Shown piece after piece: positions 40,568-48,341 of a DNA stretch of 64,000 bases (its first letter is position 1; each line of letters begins with the position of its first letter). The notes beneath the pieces were generated by a model, which made no database searches, was not told where the DNA came from, and worked only from the letters and a program-made list of their open reading frames with translations. Source of the DNA: Anaerolineales bacterium. Lineage in GTDB: Bacteria > Chloroflexota > Anaerolineae > Anaerolineales > Villigracilaceae. A program made the translations under genes and the position numbers. The stretch is from NCBI GenBank assembly GCA_016934715.1, contig JAFGSI010000030.1, positions 1-64,000 of the forward strand, given 5' to 3'.

Positions 40568-40585
40568 ATACCGACTGGTCGGTAT
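40568..40585. promoter_or_regulatory. TetR-type operator
   Basis: ATACCGACTGGTCGGTAT is a perfect 18-bp palindrome, 57 bases ahead of the TetR gene start. Similar TACCGAC...GTCGGTA sites are common for TetR/AcrR regulators. Confidence 0.82.
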
Positions 40586-40669
40586 TTTTATGATAACCGA
40601 AAAGACGGAAGGATCGATTAAAAGCAGATGAGATTTCGTTAACAAATTCACAAGGTGGAAGGAAATTCT

Positions 40670-40692
40670 CCCGGCGCCTCAACGGCGCCGGG
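40670..40692. terminator. Terminator downstream of arsM
   Basis: Perfect 9-bp stem CCCGGCGCC (40670-40678)/GGCGCCGGG (40684-40692), loop TCAAC, lying 31 bases after the arsM stop. The tail is only AATTTCC. Confidence 0.6.
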
Positions 40693-40722
40693 ACAATGGT
40701 CTTGATCGGTGGTTGGAACGTC

Positions 40723-41526
40723 TCAGGCCGACTTACGGGCCGAGATCAGGTGCGGCAGGAAGATGTTTTTGTCGCAGGTTTCCCACTTGAGCACTTGCTG
40801 CAGGAGGGCTTCCCCGGGCATTTCCTCCGGGGCCTGGATCTGGCCCTGGTCGATCGCCTGTCTGGCCACGTCGAGATCAGGTTCGAGTTTGATGTCAACG
40901 AAGCCGGCCTTGCGCAGTTCTTCGGCGTACTCGCTGGAGGGCAGGGCGCCAGAGGTGCAGCCACACCAGTCCTCCGTGTCCTTGCGATGCTCCTCCGGAA
41001 CCGGGCGATTGGTGACGATGTCCGAAACCGACAGGCGCCCGCCGGGCTTCAGCACCCGGAAGATCTCCCGCAGAACCTGCGGCTTGTCGGGTGAGAGATT
41101 GATGACGCAGTTCGAAATGACCACGTCGACGTGGTTGTCCTCGACCGGCAGGGACTCGAGGAACCCCTCGCGGAACTCGATATTCTCGAGCCCAATTCGC
41201 TCGGCGTTCTTGCGGGCCCGTTCGAGCATTTCGCGGGTCATGTCCACGCCGATGACGTGGCCGCCAGCGCCGACCTGGCGGGCGGCGAGGAAGCAGTCCA
41301 GGCCGCCGCCTGAGCCGAGGTCGAGAACGGTCTCGCCGGGCTGCAGCCTGGCCGGGGTAACCGGGTCGCCGCTGCCAGCGGTGAAACTGGCGATATCCGC
41401 CGGCAGGTCCTGCAGGGCCGCAAGCGGGTAGAGAGTATTGTGGGGGGCGCAGCAGGCCCCCTCGCTGTGGGCGAACTCGCCGTAGCGTTTCTGGACTTCC
41501 AGGTGGGTTTTGGTGGGGGTTGTCAT
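40723..41526 (-). CDS. arsM: Arsenite S-adenosylmethionine methyltransferase
   Basis: The 267-residue protein is an ArsM: SAM motif VLDLGSGGGLDCFLAA, and the arsenic-binding cysteines in SNCVINLSP and WCGCTSG; an N-terminal EGACC supplies further thiols. It methylates As(III) to volatile or less retained forms. The start is ATG 41526 after AGGAGAC, not the longer frame. It lies 141 bases after arsR on the same strand. No arsenite efflux pump gene is adjacent. Confidence 0.92.
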   Translation of the reverse strand: MTTPTKTHLEVQKRYGEFAHSEGACCAPHNTLYPLAALQDLPADIASFTAGSGDPVTPARLQPGETVLDLGSGGGLDCFLAARQVGAGGHVIGVDMTREMLERARKNAERIGLENIEFREGFLESLPVEDNHVDVVISNCVINLSPDKPQVLREIFRVLKPGGRLSVSDIVTNRPVPEEHRKDTEDWCGCTSGALPSSEYAEELRKAGFVDIKLEPDLDVARQAIDQGQIQAPEEMPGEALLQQVLKWETCDKNIFLPHLISARKSA

Positions 41527-41667
41527 TTCTGTCTCCTGTTCTGGATGTTTGTCTGTGGAGCAGGTGGAAAAGAAGGACCTCTGCGCAGTCGCCGGTGAAT
41601 TTCTCCTTGCTGTCATCCCAGTCAGTCAAATCGATGAATATCTATATATCGGGTCAAAAAAAGAGGC

Positions 41668-41979
41668 TTACTCCGAAGCGATGATCATCTTCTTGGTGAC
41701 CTCGTCCTGGGGGGCGAAATTGACCATCAGCCGGCCGCAGCAGGCGGAGATCTTTTTCTGATTGAGGCGGTAGAAGGTCTGCTTGCCCTCTTCGCGGGCC
41801 TCGACCAGCCCGGCCTCGCGCAGCACGCCCAGGTGGTGCGAGACGGTCGGCTGGGTGACCTGCAGCTGCTCAACGATCTCGCCGACCGAGATCCACGCGC
41901 AGCAGCACAGGGTCATGATCTTCTGGCGGGTCTCGTCGGCCAGGGCCTTGGCGAAAAGAACGGGGTCTGTGGTTGCCAT
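41668..41979 (-). CDS. arsR: ArsR/SmtB family metalloregulator
   Basis: The 103-residue winged-helix protein has ADETRQKIMTLCCCAWISVG near the N-terminus, the recognition helix VTQPTVSHHLGVLREAGLVE, and a C-terminal ACCGRL. The Cys cluster in the first helices and the late CC pair are plausible As(III)/Sb(III) ligands. It controls itself and probably arsM. Its promoter contains ATAGATAATTGTCTAT in the spacer. A twin of that promoter is at 42359. Confidence 0.92.
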   Translation of the reverse strand: MATTDPVLFAKALADETRQKIMTLCCCAWISVGEIVEQLQVTQPTVSHHLGVLREAGLVEAREEGKQTFYRLNQKKISACCGRLMVNFAPQDEVTKKMIIASE

Positions 41980-42000
41980 ATCGATACCTGTCTATCTGAT

Positions 42001-42028
42001 ATTATATAGATAATTGTCTATTTGTCAA
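42001..42028 (-). promoter_or_regulatory. arsR promoter with embedded operator
   Basis: On the reverse strand TTGACA (42023-42028), a 16-base spacer and TATAAT (42001-42006) form a perfect promoter. The palindrome ATAGA-N6-TCTAT (42006-42021) occupies the spacer, as expected for ArsR repression. Confidence 0.88.
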
Positions 42029-42038
42029 GGGAAATAAT

Positions 42039-42066
42039 CCCGGCATCCCCGCGCGGGGATGCCGGG
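42039..42066. terminator. Terminator of the small membrane protein gene
   Basis: A perfect 12-bp stem (CCCGGCATCCCC, 42039-42050, with GGGGATGCCGGG, 42055-42066), loop GCGC, followed on the reverse strand by GGATTATTT. Confidence 0.75.
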
Positions 42067-42144
42067 AGGGGACGGTCTGAGAAGAACCCTTCTGGATAGG
42101 TCAGAGGAACAAGTCCTGGTCTTTTTCCAGGTGTCCCTTGGCGA

Positions 42145-42339
42145 TCAGGCGATCAGCACGCAGATCACACCGCTCACGCCGATGAAAACAACCAGGCTGA
42201 TGGCCAGGGCAGTCTGCCTTTCGTACGGATCAGCCCTGCGCTTGGCCCGCAGGAGCAGCGGCCAGAAGCGCGGGATCAGGAACAGGAAATCGGCGCGCGT
42301 GAGGGTCTGCAGGGCCTGGCGGACCGTCTTGACCTGCAC
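42145..42339 (-). CDS. Small tail-anchored membrane protein under an ArsR-type operator
   Basis: A 64-residue frame starts with GTG at 42339 and has a basic N-terminal half (VRQALQTLTRADFLFLIPRF, then LLRAKRRADPYERQ) and one C-terminal membrane helix (ALAISLVVFIGVSGVICVLI). It lies directly after a copy of the arsR operator and promoter and before its own terminator, a complete transcription unit. The leader would be only about 12 bases. I do not recognise a family. It may help in arsenic stress at the membrane; this is inferred only from the operator. Confidence 0.5.
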   Translation of the reverse strand: MQVKTVRQALQTLTRADFLFLIPRFWPLLLRAKRRADPYERQTALAISLVVFIGVSGVICVLIA

Positions 42340-42358
42340 CGAGACCAGTCTCCCTGAT

Positions 42359-42386
42359 ATCCTATAGATCGTTGTCTATTTGTCAG
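42359..42386 (-). promoter_or_regulatory. Second ArsR-type operator/promoter
   Basis: CTGACA (42381-42386), 16-base spacer, TAGGAT (42359-42364), with ATAGATCGTTGTCTAT (42364-42379) in the spacer. It keeps the arsR arrangement (same spacing, same half-sites) with weaker hexamers. Confidence 0.75.
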
Positions 42387-42388
42387 GG

Positions 42389-42420
42389 AAAAAACTCCCG
42401 GGCATGCGAAACCCGGGGAG
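42389..42420 (-). terminator. Terminator of the ABC transporter operon
   Basis: Stem CTCCCGGG (42395-42402)/CCCGGGGAG (42412-42420, one bulge), followed on the reverse strand by six T (42389-42394). It lies 12 bases after the permease stop. Confidence 0.8.
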
Positions 42421-42432
42421 ATCGGGATCGGA

Positions 42433-43680
42433 TTACAACTTGCCGAATAACGCTCTGAAGTACGTCTTGACCTGGATCGGCTGTCCAGAGAGCAGGGCCT
42501 GGGCCCGGAACATGCCGGCCACCATGCGCACGATGAGCCACGCTGTCAGCGCCAGCAGGACAGCCGCCAGCGGCGGGTGCCACCAGGGAACCCCACCGGC
42601 TGGGAGGCGGGCCATCATCGCCACCGGGGCCGAGAGTGGGAACAGACTCAGGACAGTGGCAATCGGCCCGTTGGGCTCAACGGCGAAGACATTATTGCTG
42701 AAGAAAAGCGGGATGATCAACGGCAGCATGATTACAAAGGTCACCTGAGAAGCCTCACGCAGGTTGGGAGCCAGGGCACCCAGTCCGGCCATCAGGCTGG
42801 CGTAGACGGCGTAACCGAGCACGAAGAAGACCAGGCCCCAGACGATGAAGGAGGCCGGCAGGTGGAGGGACGAGGCCACCTGGAAGATCTGGCCGGAGCG
42901 GTTCGCCAGGGCGCTGGCGATGGTCACCCACAGGAGGGTTTGCAGCAGGCCGACGATGCCCAGGCCGATGATCTTGCCGGCCAGCAACTGGTGGGGGTTG
43001 ACCGAGGTCAGCAGGATCTCGACGATGCGGTTCTCCTTCTCCTTCGAGATGTTGCTGAGCAGCAGGCTGGCCGAGCCCATGATCAGGAAGTAGAAGATCA
43101 GGGTCACCGCGTAGGGCGTCCACATGGTCAGCGGGTTGTCCATGCCGCCTTCCGCCGTTCCGGCTGGGGCAAGCGAGATATCCTGCACGTCCAGCGGACC
43201 GTTGACCAGGTTGGAAAGGAGAATATCTCCGTCGACCAGGTTGACCTGCAGCACCCAGCGGAAGAGGCCGGATTGGTTGCTGTCGCTCGCCAGCGGGTTG
43301 AAGTCCGGGCGGATGCAGGTGATCTCGCCGGAGCGCAGGTGGTCGGCCGGGACGATGTAGAAGGCGGCGATCTCGCCGGAGTCCAGGGCGGCCCGGGCGG
43401 AGGCCTCGTCCGGGTAGGCGACGAAGGTCCCTGCCGGGACGGTCTCGGGCATCTCCTCGATGATGCCGCCCAGGTCGACGTAGCCTTCGGGGCGAACCTC
43501 CTGCGGGCCGCGGAAGAGTTCCCCGACGGCGGCGGCCGTCCCGGCGTCGCGGTTGATCCAGCCGACGACGGCGAAGATCAGCGCGCCGGCAAGTGGGATG
43601 CCCAGGGTCGACAGCCAGAACGACGGCCGGCTGACCAGGGTGATGATTTCATTTTTGAGGACGAGCAGGGTTTTGTTCAT
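42433..43680 (-). CDS. ABC-2 type transporter permease (NatB-like), copy 1
   Basis: The 415-residue protein has an N-terminal membrane helix, an extracytoplasmic domain of about 140 residues (GGIIEEMPETVPAGTFVAYP, STARAALDSGEI-like region) and five to six C-terminal helices with the ABC-2 signature SNISKEKENRIVEILLTSVN and PHQLLAGKIIGLG. This is the NatB/YhfD-type layout of Na+ or drug exporters. It is the last gene of the operon, 22 bases after its paralogue. Confidence 0.87.
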   Translation of the reverse strand: MNKTLLVLKNEIITLVSRPSFWLSTLGIPLAGALIFAVVGWINRDAGTAAAVGELFRGPQEVRPEGYVDLGGIIEEMPETVPAGTFVAYPDEASARAALDSGEIAAFYIVPADHLRSGEITCIRPDFNPLASDSNQSGLFRWVLQVNLVDGDILLSNLVNGPLDVQDISLAPAGTAEGGMDNPLTMWTPYAVTLIFYFLIMGSASLLLSNISKEKENRIVEILLTSVNPHQLLAGKIIGLGIVGLLQTLLWVTIASALANRSGQIFQVASSLHLPASFIVWGLVFFVLGYAVYASLMAGLGALAPNLREASQVTFVIMLPLIIPLFFSNNVFAVEPNGPIATVLSLFPLSAPVAMMARLPAGGVPWWHPPLAAVLLALTAWLIVRMVAGMFRAQALLSGQPIQVKTYFRALFGKL

Positions 43681-43702
43681 GGATGTTTCCTTAAGCCTTG
43701 CT

Positions 43703-44944
43703 CTAGGCGGTCTCCTCGCCGATGGGGACGTCGGCGGTAGCAGACCGGGTCTGTTGGGCGAAGATCTCGCGCCAGCGCAGGCGCTTGCCGTAGCGCAGCA
43801 TTCCCAGGCGGAAGGCTCGCCCGGCCAACCAGATCGCCGCGACCGCGCTCAGGACCAGGATTGCAGAACTGGCGGCGATCTGCCAGGCGGGGATGATGGT
43901 CATCCCCTGCCGGATGAGCATGGTGATCGGTGCGGTCAGAGGGAACAGGCTCAGGGCGATGACGATCGGGGCGTTCGGGTTGAAGAGGATCACGGTGGTC
44001 AGCATGTAGGGGATCCAGATCGGCAGGCTGACCAGGCCGGTCATCTGCTGGCCCTCGCGCGAATCGCTGACGGTGGCGCCGATGGCCGCCATCAGGGCGC
44101 AGACCATGACAAAGGCCGGCACCAGGATGACCGCCATCAGCAGCAATGTCTGCGGAGAAAGATCGATCCCCTGCAGGAACTCGAGCCGGGAGCGGCCTGC
44201 CAGGACGCCAAGGATGAGAAAACCGATCCAGGCCAGGATCTGGGTCAGGCCGGTGGCAATGTCGCCGATAATCTTACCGGCCATGAACTGGTTCGGTGAG
44301 ACCGAGGTGAGGAGCACCTCCATGGTGCGGTTCTCCTTTTCGTCGACCACGGCCTGCATCAGGTAGCCGCCGGCGGTGAACATGGCGATCATGAAGGCGA
44401 GGGCGGCGAACAGCGGCAGCATGATGTTGAACCAGCCGTTGCCCGACATCGTCCGGCTGCCGTCGGCAGACTGTACGATGAGTTCGTACCCGTCGATGAT
44501 GCGCTCGACGACGGCCGGGTCGTAGTCACGCAACAGATTGACTGCCAGGAAGTCGTAGAACTGGTCGCGCGGGATGTCCTTCAACGCCTCGGTGTGGACC
44601 ACGCTCAGGCTACCGGTTAGCGGGTAGTCCTCGGGGATCACGTAGTAAGCCCCGATCTCGCCGGCCTCCAGGGCGGCCTGCGCCGCGCCCTCGTCCGCGT
44701 AGGCGCGGAACTCGACCGGCTTGACGAGGGCCTCGACCTCGGGTGGGGGCAGGGGGTCCGCCAGCAGCCCCGAGAGGTCCACATAGCCTATCGGCCGGGT
44801 GTCGTTTTCCATCGTGACGAGCAGGAAGATCATCCCGATCATCAGGAGAATGACGAAGGGCACGCTCAACAGGCCGAGCAGGAAGCGCTTGTTGAAGACG
44901 TGCAGTTCGTATTCGTGCAGGGCGATGCGCCAGGTCTTGCTCAT
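43703..44944 (-). CDS. ABC-2 type transporter permease (NatB-like), copy 2
   Basis: The 413-residue protein is a paralogue of copy 1: N-terminal helix, an extracytoplasmic domain, then VVDEKENRTMEVLLTSVSPN and QFMAGKIIGDIATGLTQILA leading into the helical bundle. The two probably form a heterodimeric channel with the ATPase. Its start overlaps the ATPase stop by four bases (ATGA), so translation is coupled. Confidence 0.87.
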   Translation of the reverse strand: MSKTWRIALHEYELHVFNKRFLLGLLSVPFVILLMIGMIFLLVTMENDTRPIGYVDLSGLLADPLPPPEVEALVKPVEFRAYADEGAAQAALEAGEIGAYYVIPEDYPLTGSLSVVHTEALKDIPRDQFYDFLAVNLLRDYDPAVVERIIDGYELIVQSADGSRTMSGNGWFNIMLPLFAALAFMIAMFTAGGYLMQAVVDEKENRTMEVLLTSVSPNQFMAGKIIGDIATGLTQILAWIGFLILGVLAGRSRLEFLQGIDLSPQTLLLMAVILVPAFVMVCALMAAIGATVSDSREGQQMTGLVSLPIWIPYMLTTVILFNPNAPIVIALSLFPLTAPITMLIRQGMTIIPAWQIAASSAILVLSAVAAIWLAGRAFRLGMLRYGKRLRWREIFAQQTRSATADVPIGEETA

Positions 44945-45843
44945 GCAACCCTTCCTTCGCCCTGGACGATGCGGATGAAGATCTCGTCCAGGTCCGGCAG
45001 GGAGATCTCGAACCGCTCGAGAGGTACGCCCTTGGCGACCAGCATCTTGAGGATCTCCTGCGGTCTGGCCCCGGTGTGGAGATGCAATTTATAGGATCCG
45101 TTGACCGGTTCGACCCGCTCGACGCCTGGTAACGCTGGCAGCGGAGCGCCAGACTTCACCAGCACGGCGTGCCCCGAGAATTGGCGGCGAATCTCGTCCA
45201 GGGTACCGTAGAGCATGACCTTGCCTCGGTCGATCAATACGATGCGGTCGCACAGTTCCTCGACCAGATTCATCTGGTGGGAGCAGAGCACGACGGTCAC
45301 GCCCTGCTCGCGCTGCTCGCGCAGCAGGTCTTTGACCATCTGGGTGTTGACCGGGTCCAGCCCGCTGAAGGGCTCGTCGACGATGAGCAGTTCGGGCTGG
45401 TGGAGCAGGGTGGCGATGATCTGGGCCTTCTGCTGCATGCCCTTGCTCAGTTCCTTGACCTTCTTCGCCTTGTGGGCGGCCAGGTCGAAACGCTCCAGGT
45501 AGCCTTCGGAGCGCTTCTTCACCTCGGCCTGGCTCAATCCTTTGAGCGAGCCCAGGTAGGCCAGGCAGCGTTCGAGCGGGATGTCCTGGTACAGGCCGCG
45601 TTCCTCGGGCATGTAGCCGATGCGGTCCTTCTTGGCCTCCGACATCGGCCCACCCAGGATGACGACCGTCCCGGCGTCGGGCTTGAAGATGTCGAGCATG
45701 CAACGGATGCAGGTGGTCTTGCCGGCCCCGTTCGGGCCGAGCAGGCCGAAGAGTTCGCCCTTCTCGATAGAGAAGGAGGCATCGTCGACCGCTTTCACGG
45801 TCCCGAAGGCCTTGGTGACGTGGGAGATCTCGACAGCAAACAT
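44941..45843 (-). CDS. ABC transporter ATP-binding protein (NatA-like)
   Basis: The 300-residue ATPase has Walker A LLGPNGAGKTTCIR (about residue 34), Q-loop region MPEERGLYQD, signature LSKGMQQKAQ, Walker B LLIVDEPFSGLDP and the His switch CSHQMNLVEEL. A C-terminal DUF4162-like domain follows (residues about 215-295). It energises the two downstream ABC-2 permeases. Substrate is unknown; the set resembles Na+/drug/antimicrobial exporters. Confidence 0.92.
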   Translation of the reverse strand: MFAVEISHVTKAFGTVKAVDDASFSIEKGELFGLLGPNGAGKTTCIRCMLDIFKPDAGTVVILGGPMSEAKKDRIGYMPEERGLYQDIPLERCLAYLGSLKGLSQAEVKKRSEGYLERFDLAAHKAKKVKELSKGMQQKAQIIATLLHQPELLIVDEPFSGLDPVNTQMVKDLLREQREQGVTVVLCSHQMNLVEELCDRIVLIDRGKVMLYGTLDEIRRQFSGHAVLVKSGAPLPALPGVERVEPVNGSYKLHLHTGARPQEILKMLVAKGVPLERFEISLPDLDEIFIRIVQGEGRVA

Positions 45844-46015
45844 GGATGTGCTCCTTTTCTTTTCCCCGGTTTGCCCGGCAAATTGTACAAAGCGTGGTAT
45901 CTTCTACTGCTTCTTGCATAAATCTCTTAACTAGATGAAACCCGATTTCCCCATGAAACGAAAGGGGTTGGTTTAGATATTTACGCAGCACTCTGTAAAT
46001 AAGCCGGGGAGGATG

Positions 46016-46052
46016 GGGGTTGTATGGCCGGCGGAGCCGCCCGTACAACCCC
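46016..46052. terminator. Hairpin downstream of the winged-helix regulator
   Basis: Stem GGGGTTGTA (46016-46024)/TACAACCCC (46044-46052) with further pairing of GGCGGAGCCGCC inside. It separates the four-paralogue operon from the ABC operon. The rest of 45844-46074 holds no gene. Confidence 0.6.
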
Positions 46053-46074
46053 GCTTCCCCGAATTTTTGAGAGG

Positions 46075-46389
46075 TTACCTTTCAGGCGTGTTTTCGACGA
46101 AGCGTTTGAGCTGCTTGCGATAGGCTTCGAATGCCTTACGCCCCTCGGCGGTTAGGCGGCAGAGGGTCAGCGGGACCTTGCCGCGATAGGTCTTCTCTAT
46201 ATTTACGTAGCCGGCCTCCTCCAGTTTCGAGAGGTGCACCGAGAGGTTGCCCTTGGTCAGGCCGGTCTCGCGCTGCAGGTAGAGGAAGTCGGCGCTCTCG
46301 ACGGCAGCCAGGATGGCCAGGATGATGGACCGCGACGGCTCGTGGATCAGGCGGTCGACTCCGGCCAGCGAACGCAGGTCACTGCTCAT
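46075..46389 (-). CDS. Winged-helix transcriptional regulator (HTH_34/ArsR-like)
   Basis: The 104-residue protein is a compact winged helix: AGVDRLIHEPSRSIILAILA, then LQRETGLTKGNLSVHLSKLE as the recognition helix and YVNIEKTYRGKVPLTLCRLT as the wing. It matches the stand-alone PF13601-type regulators found beside membrane-protein genes. Its start overlaps the stop of the upstream membrane protein by 11 bases. It probably binds the two palindromic operators at 48993-49024 and represses its own operon. Confidence 0.85.
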   Translation of the reverse strand: MSSDLRSLAGVDRLIHEPSRSIILAILAAVESADFLYLQRETGLTKGNLSVHLSKLEEAGYVNIEKTYRGKVPLTLCRLTAEGRKAFEAYRKQLKRFVENTPER

Positions 46390-47056
46390 CGGGATCCTCC
46401 GCGAGGGGTGGGTTGTTGTGCAGGTAATTCAAGAATGCAATGCCTCCTGAAAGAAGCAGCACGGGTGCCATCAAGAGGAAATAAACCGGGAAGAAGATCT
46501 GCCAGGCCGGGACGACCCAGTAAGGGAATTGTTGGTTGCTGAAGATATAGGTCTGGCCGGCAAATACAATGGGCGAGAGCAGGACCGCCAGCCCCGCAGA
46601 GATCAAGCCGACGACAGCCAGGCGGGGAAATCCCAACCAAAATCCTTGCAAGATCAGCACGATGCCGATCACCAGGCCGAAGGTCAATGTCAACCAGGAC
46701 AACCCGCCATCTCCGTTTCTCCCCATCAAAAAAAACGGGATGAAGATGGAAACTGCGATGACGGTCCCCAGCAGGACCGAGAGCAGGAAAGTGCGGACAC
46801 TTTTTCCTGTCGCCAGCGAGACTGCATTCACGTACCCGGACCGAGGGTAGACGTACCGCTGCCGCATGCACGCCGCAAGAAAGATGGTCACGATAAAGCC
46901 GATGATCGAGATCGAAATCGGACAGTTCGGCACTGGCAGGGGTTTGAAGAATACACCCGCCCAGAAATAAATCAATCCGATCAGCATTTCAATCGTGCCG
47001 TCTTCGAAATTGTAACGGCGAATGCGCTTCAGGATGGAAGGCTTGTGGTCATTCAT
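46379..47056 (-). CDS. Tandem-paralogue membrane protein 4
   Basis: The 225-residue protein shares the plan of its three neighbours: a short N-terminus with YNFEDGTIEM, two membrane helices, a cytoplasmic loop with RYVYPRSGYV, then four or five helices, and a C-terminal FLNYLHNNPPLAEDPDEQ. The start is ATG 47056, overlapping the stop of paralogue 3; the longer frame is not used. It is the most divergent copy. Family and function unknown. Confidence 0.72.
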   Translation of the reverse strand: MNDHKPSILKRIRRYNFEDGTIEMLIGLIYFWAGVFFKPLPVPNCPISISIIGFIVTIFLAACMRQRYVYPRSGYVNAVSLATGKSVRTFLLSVLLGTVIAVSIFIPFFLMGRNGDGGLSWLTLTFGLVIGIVLILQGFWLGFPRLAVVGLISAGLAVLLSPIVFAGQTYIFSNQQFPYWVVPAWQIFFPVYFLLMAPVLLLSGGIAFLNYLHNNPPLAEDPDEQ

Positions 47057-47715
47057 TCTGTTTCTTCTTTTGGAAGCGGATGGTCCCGCAGGTACTTCCA
47101 CAGCGTCAGGCCGCCGGTGAGGAAGAGGGCCAGGCTCATCGCCCCGAAGAGTAGCGCCAGCCCGAGGTTGCCGTCCAGCCCGCTGAAGAGGAGTGCCACG
47201 CTGGCCGGGAAGGTGACGGCCGCAATTAGGTAGTAACGCGGCATGGCGAGCTTCCAGCCGGCAATGCACCACAGGCCGCTGAAGAGCAGGCCGGCAAAGC
47301 CTTGCGTCCAGGCCGGCAGGGTCTCCACACCCCGGGCGGGGAAGGTAGCGCGGTTCAGGAACAGGAGCACCAGGATGATGACGGTGAGCAGCGGGACGCC
47401 GACCCAGATCAGCAGCCGCTGTGGGCGGGTGAGGGGACGGCCTTCGCGGCGATGGGCGAGGTAGCCGGTGCGCGGGTAGGTGATGCGTTCCTTGAGAATT
47501 TTCACCAGCCGATCGAGGAGGAAGCCCCCACCGATGAAGATGACCATGACCAGCCAGATCGAGATACTGGAGGCGGCCAATCCGGGGACTTTGGCAAGGA
47601 GCAGGTAGAAGAGCGCCACCAGCAGGAACAGGGCGCCGAACTCCAACTCGGGGGTGCCGTCCACATGGTCGTACTGGACGGTGCGCTGCTGGGCGTGCTG
47701 GATGGGATCTTTCAT
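47053..47715 (-). CDS. Tandem-paralogue membrane protein 3
   Basis: The 220-residue protein has YDHVDGTPELEFG at the N-terminus, two membrane helices, RITYPRTGYLAHRREG, then four or five more helices and a C-terminal LWKYLRDHPLPKEETE. AAAAGGAGGAGCAGCC precedes ATG 47715. It overlaps paralogue 4 by four bases (ATGA) and paralogue 2 likewise, so the genes are translationally coupled. Confidence 0.75.
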   Translation of the reverse strand: MKDPIQHAQQRTVQYDHVDGTPELEFGALFLLVALFYLLLAKVPGLAASSISIWLVMVIFIGGGFLLDRLVKILKERITYPRTGYLAHRREGRPLTRPQRLLIWVGVPLLTVIILVLLFLNRATFPARGVETLPAWTQGFAGLLFSGLWCIAGWKLAMPRYYLIAAVTFPASVALLFSGLDGNLGLALLFGAMSLALFLTGGLTLWKYLRDHPLPKEETE

Positions 47716-48341
47716 GGCTGCTCCTCCTTTTCGACCGGGTTCCGGCGCAGGAAGGCCCGGAAGGCCAGCCCGCCCGAGACCAGCAGTGCCAGGCTGATGA
47801 CGAGGAAGTAGAAGGCCATCGTACCGATGCCGCCGTAGCCTGCGAGCGCCTCGAGCGGGATGACGAGCGGCGAGAGCAGCAAGCCCGCCCCGAGCGAGAC
47901 CAGGCCGACGACCGCCAGCCGCCAGAACTTGAAGGCGATCGCGCAGTACAGGAAAGTCAGGCCGAGGTACAGGCCAAGCAGAGGGGCGATCCAGGCCAGG
48001 GCGTGGTCCGGGTCGTGGACCATGAGCCACCAGAAGATAGCCACGAAGACCAACATGGCGGTCAGGCCGGCCAGTATTGGCTTCCATATGCCGCGGCGGG
48101 TGGTTTCACGATATTCCACATAACCGGCGCGTGGGTATACATATTTTCTCTGGAGCGACTCCACGGCGACGGTTACGATGATCGCGCCCAGGATGGCCAG
48201 GATGCCGGTCAGGAGCGGGGATGGAGCGTTGAAGGAGATACCGCCCCAAAAGGTGATTCCACCCAGCATCAGTTCGGTGGTCCCGTCGGCGAACTTATAG
48301 CGTCGTGTTCGGTGGGCAACCTGGGAGAATTGATCCTTCAT
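47712..48341 (-). CDS. Tandem-paralogue membrane protein 2
   Basis: The 209-residue protein has YKFADGTTELMLGG, two membrane helices, RKYVYPRAGYVEYRETTRRG, four or five more helices, and FLRRNPVEKEEQP at the end. It shares the DGTxEL and YPRxGYV motifs with its neighbours. ATG 48341 follows GGAGCC and overlaps the stop of paralogue 1. Confidence 0.75.
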   Translation of the reverse strand: MKDQFSQVAHRTRRYKFADGTTELMLGGITFWGGISFNAPSPLLTGILAILGAIIVTVAVESLQRKYVYPRAGYVEYRETTRRGIWKPILAGLTAMLVFVAIFWWLMVHDPDHALAWIAPLLGLYLGLTFLYCAIAFKFWRLAVVGLVSLGAGLLLSPLVIPLEALAGYGGIGTMAFYFLVISLALLVSGGLAFRAFLRRNPVEKEEQP

